NCBI GenBank assembly: GCA_945861685.1
Contig: CAMAVO010000010.1
Coordinates: 1 to 34,274, forward strand
Direction of reading: 5' to 3'
Length of the DNA: 34,274 nt
DNA from: Chitinophaga pinensis
GTDB taxonomy: Bacteria; Bacteroidota; Bacteroidia; SXHM01
How positions within the stretch are numbered: the stretch's first letter is position 1; each line of letters opens with the position of its first letter. This document shows, one piece after another, positions 7,797 to 15,501 of the stretch. Both the position numbers and the translations under genes were made by a program. The notes beneath the pieces are model-generated. The model was not told where the DNA came from. It worked only from the letters and a program-made list of their open reading frames with translations, and did not search any database.

Positions 7797-8810
7797 TTGA
7801 AAAAATCACTGCAACTTTCATTCGGTATAGCATTTTGTGCATCTGCATTAGTAAGCCTGTTCATCTGGCTTTCGGGCGATTATGTTAAAACCGTTTCACC
7901 CAGCTACAGCCTTACGGCATTAGTTTTTCTGATGACGTTTATACCAACGTATGTGGTGCTTGAGTTTTTGGTATTCCGTAAAATTCAGCAGATCTATTTA
8001 ATGTTCACTGACGGAAAAAAGCCAACTACCACCGATGAAATTGCTGAGCTGGAGAAAAGTGCCAATAACTGGATAGCTGAGCGAAGTGAGGAGATTGAAC
8101 AGTTGAAGAAGTTGGAAACGTATCGTAAAGAATTTTTGGGCAATGTTTCGCACGAATTGAAAACACCCATTTTCAATATTCAGGGTTATATCTCTACCTT
8201 GTTAGAGGGCGGATTGGAAGATCCGAAAATAAACCGCTCCTTTCTTGGTAAAGCTGAGAAAAGTGTGGAACGCATGATTACCATTGTTGACGATTTGCAG
8301 TCCATAAGTCAGTTGGAACGTGGAGTTCTGGAATTGAATGAAGAGAATTTTGATGTAGTTGCTTTGGCAAAAGATGTTTTCGAGTCACTCGAGATAAGGG
8401 CGAAAGAAAAAAATATCAGTTTCGAACTTTTCAATGACAGTACTCAGCCGGTTTTTGTTACAGCAGATAAATTCAGGATACGGCAGGTATTTGTGAACCT
8501 TGTTATGAATTCGGTGCGCTACGGAAAAGAAGGTGGGGTAACACAAATAAGAGTAAACGATATTGGTGATAGAGTAATGGTAGAAATCACCGACAACGGA
8601 ATTGGTATTGCAAAAGAACATGTAAGCAGGATTTTTGAGCGCTTTTACCGCGCAGACAAAAGCCGTTCACGCGAACTGGGTGGCACTGGACTTGGACTTG
8701 CCATTGTAAAACACATTATTGAAGCGCACAATCAAAAAATAAGTGTGCTCAGTACCGAAGGTGCCGGGTCGGTGTTTTCGTTTACACTGAAAAAAACAGT
8801 TGCAGCCTAA
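7797..8810 (+). CDS. phoR: PhoR-like sensor histidine kinase
   Basis: 337 residues from a TTG start at 7797; no ATG lies near enough upstream. Two membrane segments (about 8-27 and 38-60) are followed by a short linker and the kinase core: H-box FLGNVSHELKTP with phospho-acceptor His119, N-box NLVMNSVRYG, G1 DNGIGI, G2 GTGLGL. No PAS domain is visible, unlike E. coli PhoR. It follows the Pit gene by 43 bp, which fits phosphate sensing, but no partner response regulator is in the window. Its 3' end overlaps the convergent yqgE gene by 4 bp. The PhoR name is inferred from context and the short two-TM layout. Confidence 0.75.
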   Translation: MKKSLQLSFGIAFCASALVSLFIWLSGDYVKTVSPSYSLTALVFLMTFIPTYVVLEFLVFRKIQQIYLMFTDGKKPTTTDEIAELEKSANNWIAERSEEIEQLKKLETYRKEFLGNVSHELKTPIFNIQGYISTLLEGGLEDPKINRSFLGKAEKSVERMITIVDDLQSISQLERGVLELNEENFDVVALAKDVFESLEIRAKEKNISFELFNDSTQPVFVTADKFRIRQVFVNLVMNSVRYGKEGGVTQIRVNDIGDRVMVEITDNGIGIAKEHVSRIFERFYRADKSRSRELGGTGLGLAIVKHIIEAHNQKISVLSTEGAGSVFSFTLKKTVAA

Positions 8811-9385
8811 TTCATATTGGGGTCTTCCGGGAAATCAGCAATAACACCAAACTCCTTTCCTTTTTCTTTCAGAATATCCTTCCACAGGTTAGTTGTGTTG
8901 CGTTTCATAATGTCATTAAGATTTCCATCCAGAACAATCCAGCTGTTTAGCTCCAGCTCTTTGTTTAATTGTTTGGGTTCCCATCCCGAGTAGCCTACAA
9001 AAAATTTAACAGCTTCGGGTTTTATCTTATCCTGCTCAATCAGTTTTTTCAGCGTTTCAAAATTACCGCCCCAGAACAGACCTTTCATTATTTCAAGACT
9101 GCCGTTAATCAAATCGCCTTCGGTATGCAGGAAGTGCAGCGTTTCGCGCGCAACAGGTCCGCCAAGGTGAATATTGGAATCAATAGGAGGTAATTCGCCC
9201 ACTGCATCTTTAAGTTTTATTTCAATGGGTTTATTCAGGATAAAACCGATGCTTCCGTTTTCGTTGTGCTCAGTCAATAAAACAACACTGCGCTTGAAAT
9301 AGGGATCGTCCAGAAAAGGCTCTGCAATCAGCAGTTTTCCGGGTTCAGGTTTTATATTGGTAAAAGGAATTTTCAGTTCGCTCAT
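8807..9385 (-). CDS. yqgE: YqgE/AlgH family protein
   Basis: 192 residues matching the conserved DUF179 fold: GKLLIAEPFLDDPYFKRSVVLLTEH at the start (lengthy conserved segment about 16-40), then GFILNKP, LGGPVARETLHFLH, FVGYSGWEPKQL and the ending DFPEDPN. The family is widespread and its biochemical role is unsettled. The start ATG overlaps the stop codon of the fumarylacetoacetase gene upstream by one base, so the two are translationally coupled. The stop overlaps the convergent phoR gene. Confidence 0.9.
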   Translation of the reverse strand: MSELKIPFTNIKPEPGKLLIAEPFLDDPYFKRSVVLLTEHNENGSIGFILNKPIEIKLKDAVGELPPIDSNIHLGGPVARETLHFLHTEGDLINGSLEIMKGLFWGGNFETLKKLIEQDKIKPEAVKFFVGYSGWEPKQLNKELELNSWIVLDGNLNDIMKRNTTNLWKDILKEKGKEFGVIADFPEDPNMN

Positions 9386-10695
9386 CAGGTTGCGGGCAAT
9401 ACTTTTGATTTCACTTCTCCGAACCCCACACGCACACCATTTTTTTCTGCAAAACCTTTCATAATAACAGTGTCCCCGTCTGCAATAAATTTGCGTTCGC
9501 TTCCGTCAGGCATTGCAATTGGTTTGGTCCCTTTCCAGCAAAGTTCCAGCATGCTGCCATACGAATCAGGTGCTGCACCGCTTATGGTTCCAGATGCATA
9601 TAAATCGCCCACGCAGATATTGCAACCGTTGGATGTGTGATGCGTCAGTTGCTGCGCCATGTTCCAATACATGTATCTGAAATTACTGGTGCAGACTTTT
9701 TTTGCTTCTGAATTTTCGGGCTGAATAAATACTTCAAGATTAATGTCATAATTTTTTTCTCCGCTGTATTTCAGATAAGGCAATACTTCCGGATTTTGTT
9801 CCGGCCCTTTTACTTTAAAGGCTTGCAGCGCATCTAATGTTACAATCCATGGCGATGCTGACGATGCAAAATTCTTGGCAAGAAATGGTCCCAGCGGAAC
9901 ATATTCCCACTTCTGAATATCGCGCGCGCTCCAGTCGTTGAATAACACCATTCCGAAAATATAATCTTCTGCTTCTGCAGTGCTGATGCTGCTTCCGAGC
10001 GCAGTATTTTGGTTTGTGATAAAAGCCATTTCCAGTTCAAAGTCCAGTTGTTTGGTTGGTCCGAATGATGGCGCAGGCGCATCATCTGCTTTTGTTTGTC
10101 CTTTCGGGCGGTGAATATTTACGCCCGAAATAACTATGGAAGAAGCACGCCCGTGATAACCAACAGGTATATGTTTCCAGTTTGGTAACAATGCATTTGC
10201 AGGATCACGGAACATGGTGCCCACATTGGTGGCGTGTTCCATGCTGGAATAAAAATCGGTGTAGTTGCCAACTTTTACGGGCATGCACATTTCTATTTCT
10301 GCAAGCGTAAAGAGAGCTTTTTCTCTTAGGTTGGCATCATCGCGAAACTCCGGATTATCTGCATTCAATACATCAGAAATGCGCTGACGCACTGCGCTGG
10401 TTGCTTCTTTCCCGAGCGCGATAAAATCATTCAGGAAATCTTTTTCAAAAATTCCAACGGGTAAGGTGGTCTGCTTTTCGGTTGAATGAATTGGCGATGG
10501 AAGGCTTAGTTCTCCAAAAATTCCGTAATGATGCAGCACAGCTAAATCAACAAGGTAATCGCCAATAGCAGTAGCAGCGCGGTGCTGACCATATTTGTTT
10601 TTATAGATTCCGAAAGGGATATTTTGTATCGGAAAATCTGAGTTGGGTTTTACATCAATCCAGCTTTTCAGATTAGTGTCATTAGCTTTTATCAT
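9385..10695 (-). CDS. fahA: Fumarylacetoacetase
   Basis: 436 residues, the normal length for this enzyme. It splits fumarylacetoacetate to fumarate and acetoacetate, the last step of tyrosine/homogentisate breakdown. Metal ligands and catalytic residues align with mouse FAH by spacing: Asp147 (YTDFYSS), His154 (HATNVG), Glu220 and Glu222 (FELEM), Asp254 (FNDWSARDIQ). HIPVGYHGRASS and DLYASGTISG are also typical. Other tyrosine-degradation genes are not nearby. TATTTTTG, a match to the Bacteroidota -7 motif, lies on this strand at 10700-10707, but so close to the ATG that the message would be nearly leaderless. Confidence 0.93.
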   Translation of the reverse strand: MIKANDTNLKSWIDVKPNSDFPIQNIPFGIYKNKYGQHRAATAIGDYLVDLAVLHHYGIFGELSLPSPIHSTEKQTTLPVGIFEKDFLNDFIALGKEATSAVRQRISDVLNADNPEFRDDANLREKALFTLAEIEMCMPVKVGNYTDFYSSMEHATNVGTMFRDPANALLPNWKHIPVGYHGRASSIVISGVNIHRPKGQTKADDAPAPSFGPTKQLDFELEMAFITNQNTALGSSISTAEAEDYIFGMVLFNDWSARDIQKWEYVPLGPFLAKNFASSASPWIVTLDALQAFKVKGPEQNPEVLPYLKYSGEKNYDINLEVFIQPENSEAKKVCTSNFRYMYWNMAQQLTHHTSNGCNICVGDLYASGTISGAAPDSYGSMLELCWKGTKPIAMPDGSERKFIADGDTVIMKGFAEKNGVRVGFGEVKSKVLPAT

Positions 10696-10722
10696 GGAAC
10701 AAAAATAGAAATCGTTGCAAGA

Positions 10723-10833
10723 ATATTAACCGCAAAGAACGCAAAGTTTTTTCGCAAAGAACGCAAAGAAAGAAATCTAAAACCTTTACTCCCTTTGCGG
10801 TTTCTTTTTCTTTGTGAACTTTGCGGTTAATAT
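10723..10833. repeat. Long inverted intergenic repeat, CCGCAAAGAACGCAAAG family
   Basis: ATATTAACCGCAAAG at 10723-10737 is exactly complementary to 10819-10833, and the pairing continues imperfectly inwards to about 10746 and 10810. The interior is made of further CGCAAAG / CTTTGCGG copies. The right end stops 3 bp before the selU start codon, so this element forms the whole selU leader. It sits between the divergent fahA and selU genes. Confidence 0.75.
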
Positions 10834-10836
10834 AGT

Positions 10837-11871
10837 ATGCCCGAATCGATAGATATTCATAAGTTTCTTGAATTACGAAATAAACTTCCTGTGCTGGACA
10901 CACGCAGTGAAGGTGAATGTGCTCATGCCCATGTGCCGGGAGCAATTAATTTGCCTTTGCTTAATAATCAGGAGCGCGAAAAAGTTGGAACCTGTTACAA
11001 GCAAAAGGGTAGGGAAGAAGCGGTTTTGCTCGGTTTTGATCTGGTAGGGTCTAAGTTTGGTGATTACATCCGTAAGTCGAAAGAGATAGCACATTCAGAA
11101 ATTATTGTTTACTGCTGGCGTGGTGGCATGCGCAGCAATATAATGGCCTGGCTTTTAGAAAAAGCAGGTTTGAAAGTTTATCTTTTAGAAGGCGGCTATA
11201 AAACCTTTCGTCATTGGGCATTAAATGAATTTGAGCAACCATTCAAACTAATTGTGCTTGGCGGCAAAACAGGTTCAGGAAAAACGGATGTATTACACGA
11301 AATGAAAAAAGCAGGTGAACAGTTGATTGATCTTGAAGGCTTGGCGCATCATCGTGGTTCTGCCTTTGGCGCACTGGGACAGTCTGTTCAGCCCACTTCT
11401 GAACAGTTTGAAAATAATCTTGCTTTGGAGTTTTTGAAGATTGATAGAAAGAAAACACTCTGGCTTGAAAATGAGAGCAGCAAAATAGGTGGCGTTAAAA
11501 TTCCTGACGGAATTTATAATCAAATGCGCGCTACTAGTGTGGTTGAAATTGAAGTGCCGTTAGATAGAAGAATTGAAAACATTGCCCGAGATTATGCATC
11601 ATTTCCAAAGGATAAACTGGCAGAAGCCACCAGACGGATAGAGAAAAAACTGGGGAATAAAAATATGAATGACGGTATCAATTACCTCAATGAAAATGAT
11701 TTCTATAACTGGATAAAAATACTGCTCGATTATTATGATAAAGCTTATACCTTCAGCAAATCACAACGTGCACCCGGAACTATTTTAAATGTTCCGATCA
11801 CTTCTGAAAATCATTCTGAAATAGCTGCTGCTGTTATTAGTTTTGCAAAACAAAAAATAACGTCACCCTGA
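10837..11871 (+). CDS. selU: tRNA 2-selenouridine synthase
   Basis: 344 residues, also called MnmH/YbbB. The N-terminal rhodanese domain (about 1-130) has the active-site loop YCWRGGMRS with Cys93. The second half has a P-loop GGKTGSGKT (142-150). The enzyme replaces the sulfur of wobble 2-thiouridine in Lys, Glu and Gln tRNAs with selenium, using selenophosphate and a geranylated intermediate. selD, which makes selenophosphate, follows 73 bp downstream. The last codons and the TGA stop (11869) lie inside a palindromic repeat, so the ending ITSP is supplied by the repeat. Confidence 0.93.
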   Translation: MPESIDIHKFLELRNKLPVLDTRSEGECAHAHVPGAINLPLLNNQEREKVGTCYKQKGREEAVLLGFDLVGSKFGDYIRKSKEIAHSEIIVYCWRGGMRSNIMAWLLEKAGLKVYLLEGGYKTFRHWALNEFEQPFKLIVLGGKTGSGKTDVLHEMKKAGEQLIDLEGLAHHRGSAFGALGQSVQPTSEQFENNLALEFLKIDRKKTLWLENESSKIGGVKIPDGIYNQMRATSVVEIEVPLDRRIENIARDYASFPKDKLAEATRRIEKKLGNKNMNDGINYLNENDFYNWIKILLDYYDKAYTFSKSQRAPGTILNVPITSENHSEIAAAVISFAKQKITSP

Positions 11872-11920
11872 ACTTGTTTCAGGGTCTCTTTATATGATGC
11901 TGAAATAAATTCAGCATGAT
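11862..11920. repeat. Double-hairpin repeat at the selU stop codon
   Basis: Hairpin 1: ACCCTGAA (11865-11872) pairs with TTCAGGGT (11878-11885), 5-base loop. Hairpin 2: ATGCTGAA (11897-11904) pairs with TTCAGCAT (11910-11917), 5-base loop. The left end overlaps the selU 3' end and provides its stop codon. A fragment starting with the same GTCACCCTGA(A/G)CTT is found at 31927-31950. There is no U-tract, so it is better seen as a mobile repeat than as an intrinsic terminator. Confidence 0.7.
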
Positions 11921-11944
11921 GATTTACATTAAACACAAGAACAC

Positions 11945-13000
11945 ATGAATACACAAACTGAAGAAATAAAACTCACTCAATACAGTCATGGCGCAGGTTG
12001 CGGCTGCAAGATTTCACCGGCAACGCTCAGTATTATTTTAAAGACGAATGAAATTCAGAAAGAATTTGCTGGCTTATTGGTAGGCAACTCCTCCCGCGAT
12101 GATGCTGCTGTTTTGGATTTAGGAAATGGCACTGCGCTCATAAGCACTACAGATTTTTTTATGCCGATTGTTGACAATGCTTTTGATTTTGGTCGCATTG
12201 CTGCTACCAATGCTATCAGCGATGTATATGCAATGGGTGGAAAACCTGTTTTGGCTATTGCTATTCTTGGTTGGCCTATTGATAAACTTGCTCCCGAAAT
12301 TGCGGGACAGGTTGTTGCAGGAGGAAGAGCAGCTTGCGAAGCAGCGGGTATTCCCTTGGCAGGCGGACACAGCATTGATTGTCCCGAGCCGGTTTTTGGT
12401 CTGGCAGTAAACGGAATTGTCGACATTGTAAACCTGAAACAAAATAACACAGCACAGGTTGGTGATATACTTTTCCTCACTAAGCCCATTGGTGTTGGCA
12501 TTCTCAGCACAGCCTCTAAAAAAGGTTTTCTGGAAGAAGCCGACAGAGAAGTTTCTGTCAAGAGTATGACCACCTTGAATAAAGTGGGTTACGAATTAGG
12601 CAAGTTAAAATGTGTTCATGCGTTAACAGATGTTACAGGTTTTGGTTTGCTTGGTCACGCAATTGAAATGGCTGAAGGCAGCGGCTTGACAGCAGAGATT
12701 GACGTAAGCGCTGTTCCTCTGATTCCTGGATTGGATAAATACTTAGAGAAGAAATCTGTGCCTGGTGGAACCAACCGCAACTGGGCAAGCTACGGAACAA
12801 AAGTTTCGGAAATAACAGAGCGTACCCGTCACTTGCTTTGCGATCCGCAAACAAGTGGTGGGTTGTTGGTTGCTGTTGCACCTGATGCTGTTGATGAATA
12901 TCTTGCTGTTGCCAAAGCAGCAGGGTTGCATGATAGTGCAATGAAGCCAGTAGGAAGAATGAAAGCCAACGCAGAAAACCTTGTTAGAGTAATTGAATAA
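11945..13000 (+). CDS. selD: Selenide, water dikinase (selenophosphate synthetase)
   Basis: 351 residues. It makes selenophosphate from selenide and ATP. The N-terminus LTQYSHGAGCGCKISP has Cys19 and Lys22 at the positions of catalytic Cys17 and Lys20 of the E. coli enzyme, so this is the cysteine, not the selenocysteine, form. The glycine-rich GNGTALISTTDFF, GGKPVLAIAILGWP and CDPQTSGGLLVAV segments are family hallmarks. It follows selU. With no selA, selB or selC in view, the local pair supports tRNA selenation only; selenoprotein synthesis could be encoded elsewhere. Confidence 0.95.
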   Translation: MNTQTEEIKLTQYSHGAGCGCKISPATLSIILKTNEIQKEFAGLLVGNSSRDDAAVLDLGNGTALISTTDFFMPIVDNAFDFGRIAATNAISDVYAMGGKPVLAIAILGWPIDKLAPEIAGQVVAGGRAACEAAGIPLAGGHSIDCPEPVFGLAVNGIVDIVNLKQNNTAQVGDILFLTKPIGVGILSTASKKGFLEEADREVSVKSMTTLNKVGYELGKLKCVHALTDVTGFGLLGHAIEMAEGSGLTAEIDVSAVPLIPGLDKYLEKKSVPGGTNRNWASYGTKVSEITERTRHLLCDPQTSGGLLVAVAPDAVDEYLAVAKAAGLHDSAMKPVGRMKANAENLVRVIE

Positions 13001-13033
13001 ACCTATTTTTGTTTATCCATATAAAACTAATTT

Positions 13034-14053
13034 ATGCACGCAGGTAAAAATTTCGGGTTGGGTGAAGCCATCCTCTGGACACGACATGATATTTACAAAT
13101 ATGTCATCATTGCTACTGTTCCAACAGTAATTTTTGAAGCATTTCATTTTCAATGGCTGGCATTGCCATGGTTGCCAATTGCTCTTATTGGCACAGCAGT
13201 AGCTTTTCTTATCGGTTTTAAAAACAATGCTACTTATGATCGTCTGTGGGAGGCTCGCATGATTTACGGAGCCATTGTAAACTCAAGTCGCACCTGGGGA
13301 ATGATGGTGAAAACTTACATCACCAACAAGCATGTTCAACAGCCCTTAACGGCAAGTGAATTGAAAGCTGTTCACCAGCGCCTTATATACCGACATATTG
13401 GTTGGCTTACAGCCATGCGCCACCAATTGCGCCAACCCAGGGCTTGGGAAACAATGGAGAATAAAAACAATGTGGAATACAAACAGTTTTTCACCGTTCC
13501 TGAACATGAAATAAGTCTGGAAGATGACATTACACCGTTTTTATCAGCTGCAGATAAAGCATATGTTTTAAGTAAGAAAAACCGCGCAACTCATCTCATT
13601 ACACAGCAGGCTGAAGATTTAAAAGAATTGCTGAATAAGGGATTGATAGAAGACTTTCGTCATATTGAATTGCAAGGTGTGCTTGCTGATTTATATGACC
13701 ATCAGGGAAAATGTGAGCGCATTAAAAACTTCCCGTACCCGCGACAGTTTGCTACACTTAATCTATATTTTGTTTGGTTATTTGTTATTCTGCTGCCATT
13801 TGGTATGATGCAGGAGTTTGAAAAAATGGGTCATCATCTTACCTGGCTTACTATTCCTTTCAGCGTTTTGGTTGCATGGGTATTTCACACGATGGATAAA
13901 ATTGGAGAGTCGAGTGAAAATCCTTTTCAGGCAGGAGCAAATGATGTTCCTATCAGTGCGTTGAGCAGAACTATTGAAATTGATTTGCGCGAAATGCTGG
14001 ATGAAACGGATTTACCGAAACCTGTTGAAGCGAAGAATAATATTCTGATGTAA
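13034..14053 (+). CDS. Bestrophin family anion channel
   Basis: 339 residues of the bestrophin/UPF0187 family. Conserved features: an N-terminal membrane helix (IIATVPTVIFEAF), the segment GFKNNATYDRLWEAR (about 66-80, a strong family signature), RTWGMMVKTYI, and a C-terminal pair of membrane helices (FVWLFVILLPFGMM, WLTIPFSVLVAWVFHTMD) followed by GESSENPFQ. Bacterial homologues form pentameric ion channels in the inner membrane; ion selectivity varies. It starts 33 bp after selD but shares no obvious function with it. Confidence 0.88.
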   Translation: MHAGKNFGLGEAILWTRHDIYKYVIIATVPTVIFEAFHFQWLALPWLPIALIGTAVAFLIGFKNNATYDRLWEARMIYGAIVNSSRTWGMMVKTYITNKHVQQPLTASELKAVHQRLIYRHIGWLTAMRHQLRQPRAWETMENKNNVEYKQFFTVPEHEISLEDDITPFLSAADKAYVLSKKNRATHLITQQAEDLKELLNKGLIEDFRHIELQGVLADLYDHQGKCERIKNFPYPRQFATLNLYFVWLFVILLPFGMMQEFEKMGHHLTWLTIPFSVLVAWVFHTMDKIGESSENPFQAGANDVPISALSRTIEIDLREMLDETDLPKPVEAKNNILM

Positions 14054-14067
14054 GCTGTTTAGCTTAC
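14050..14067. terminator. Hairpin between convergent genes containing both stop codons
   Basis: GTAAGCT (14050-14056) pairs perfectly with AGCTTAC (14061-14067) around the loop GTTT. The TAA of the bestrophin (14051-14053) and the TAA of the permease on the other strand (14059-14061) both lie within it. It may end transcription in both directions, but the stem is short and there is no clear U-tract. Confidence 0.4.
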
Positions 14068-15498
14068 AACTTTCCTTTTAGCGAAAAAATAAACCGGAAT
14101 ACCCAGCGCTACCCACACCAATGCAAAGCCTGTGTTACGACCATCGTAAATAATCAGGATAACGCAAATGGCTACTGCGGCAAGAATATACAGCGCAGGA
14201 ATTAACGGATAACCGAATGCTTTGTACGGGCGCTCTGCATCCGGTTCTTTTTTGCGCAGCACAAAAATTCCGGCAATGGTTACAATGTAAAAAATCATAG
14301 AAGCAAACGTTGCATAGCTAACCAAGTCTTTATATGTGCCCGTTAAACAAAGTGCACATGCCCATGCACATTGTGCCCACAGAGCAATAGCAGGAACAGA
14401 AAACTTATTGAGTTCACCTGCTTTGGCAAAGAATAATTTCTCTTTTGCCATGGCATAATACACACGTGAACCGGCAAGAATTAATCCGTTGTTACAACCA
14501 AAGGTGGAAACCATAATCAGCGCAGCCATCAGGTAAAGACCGATGTCGCCAAATATCATAGAAGCTGCTGCAGCACCTACGCGATCCTTCACGGCAAACT
14601 GCATTCCCAGCCCTGAAACTTCAGTAGCAGTTGGACTTCCATGTAAAGGCAATAAAGAAAGATAGGCGATATTGGCCAACACATAAACAATGGTAACAAT
14701 CAGTGTTCCCAGAAAAAGACTGCGCGGAATATTTTTCTTCGGGTCTTTAATTTCACCGGCAATGAAGGTAACGTTGTTCCATGCGTCAGCAGAGAATAGA
14801 GAATTAATAATGGTAGCACCCGCTGCACCAACTAAGGCAAAACCGGCAATGGGAACAACAGTAAGAACTCCGTCTTTGTATGTAGTAGTTGATGCTTCCC
14901 ATGCATTAGTGAAATTAGCAGCAAGTGTATCGCTGTTGATGCCGATATAAATTCCGATAATGATTAACGCAAAGAGCGCCATCAATTTTGCAGAAGTAAA
15001 AAGAACCTGTATCACTTTTCCGCTGTTGATTCCTCGGGTATTGATATACGTGAGCAGCAAAATAATTACAATAGCACAAAGCTGCCCGTAATTAATGATG
15101 AATGAACCATTGGAAATATTCACCACTTCATTATTCAGTTCGGGAACAAAGACCGCAAAATATTTGGTGAAGGCAACGGCAACGGCTGCAATGGTTCCGG
15201 TCTGTATTACCGTGAAAACTGTCCAGCCATAAATAAAGGAAGTAAAATCACCGAAGGCACGTTGGATGTAAACAAACTGTCCGCCTGCTTTGGGCATCAT
15301 GCCCGCCAGCTCACCATAGCTGAGTGCAGCCATAACGGTAATTACTCCGGTAATAACCCACAGCAGAATTAAATATCCTGATGAACCGACTGCCCGCGCC
15401 ATATCGGAACTGACAATAAAAATTCCGGAACCGATCATGGAACCTGCCACAATCATTGTGGCATCAAGGAGGGAGAGCGAGCGCTTTAGTTCAGACAT
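14059..15498 (-). CDS. APC-superfamily amino acid permease (LAT/SteT-like)
   Basis: 479 residues with about twelve membrane helices. The unwound first helix carries GSMIGSGIFIVSSDMA (about 18-33), and the conserved GGQFVYIQRAFGDFTSFIYGW follows. KNIPRSLFLGTLIV is the conserved loop before helix 7. It belongs to the APC family, probably on the neutral amino acid exchanger side. Substrate cannot be read from sequence. It starts 3 bp after the stop of the second permease upstream, so the two form an operon. Confidence 0.85.
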   Translation of the reverse strand: MSELKRSLSLLDATMIVAGSMIGSGIFIVSSDMARAVGSSGYLILLWVITGVITVMAALSYGELAGMMPKAGGQFVYIQRAFGDFTSFIYGWTVFTVIQTGTIAAVAVAFTKYFAVFVPELNNEVVNISNGSFIINYGQLCAIVIILLLTYINTRGINSGKVIQVLFTSAKLMALFALIIIGIYIGINSDTLAANFTNAWEASTTTYKDGVLTVVPIAGFALVGAAGATIINSLFSADAWNNVTFIAGEIKDPKKNIPRSLFLGTLIVTIVYVLANIAYLSLLPLHGSPTATEVSGLGMQFAVKDRVGAAAASMIFGDIGLYLMAALIMVSTFGCNNGLILAGSRVYYAMAKEKLFFAKAGELNKFSVPAIALWAQCAWACALCLTGTYKDLVSYATFASMIFYIVTIAGIFVLRKKEPDAERPYKAFGYPLIPALYILAAVAICVILIIYDGRNTGFALVWVALGIPVYFFAKRKVVS

Positions 15499-15501
15499 AG
15501 T

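Noticed and set aside
12055-12573. 172-aa ORF opposite selD
   Set aside because: Antisense shadow of a well-supported gene; low-complexity composition and no recognised motif.
11945-13000. Selenocysteine in SelD
   Set aside because: The catalytic position is an ordinary cysteine codon and no in-frame TGA exists.
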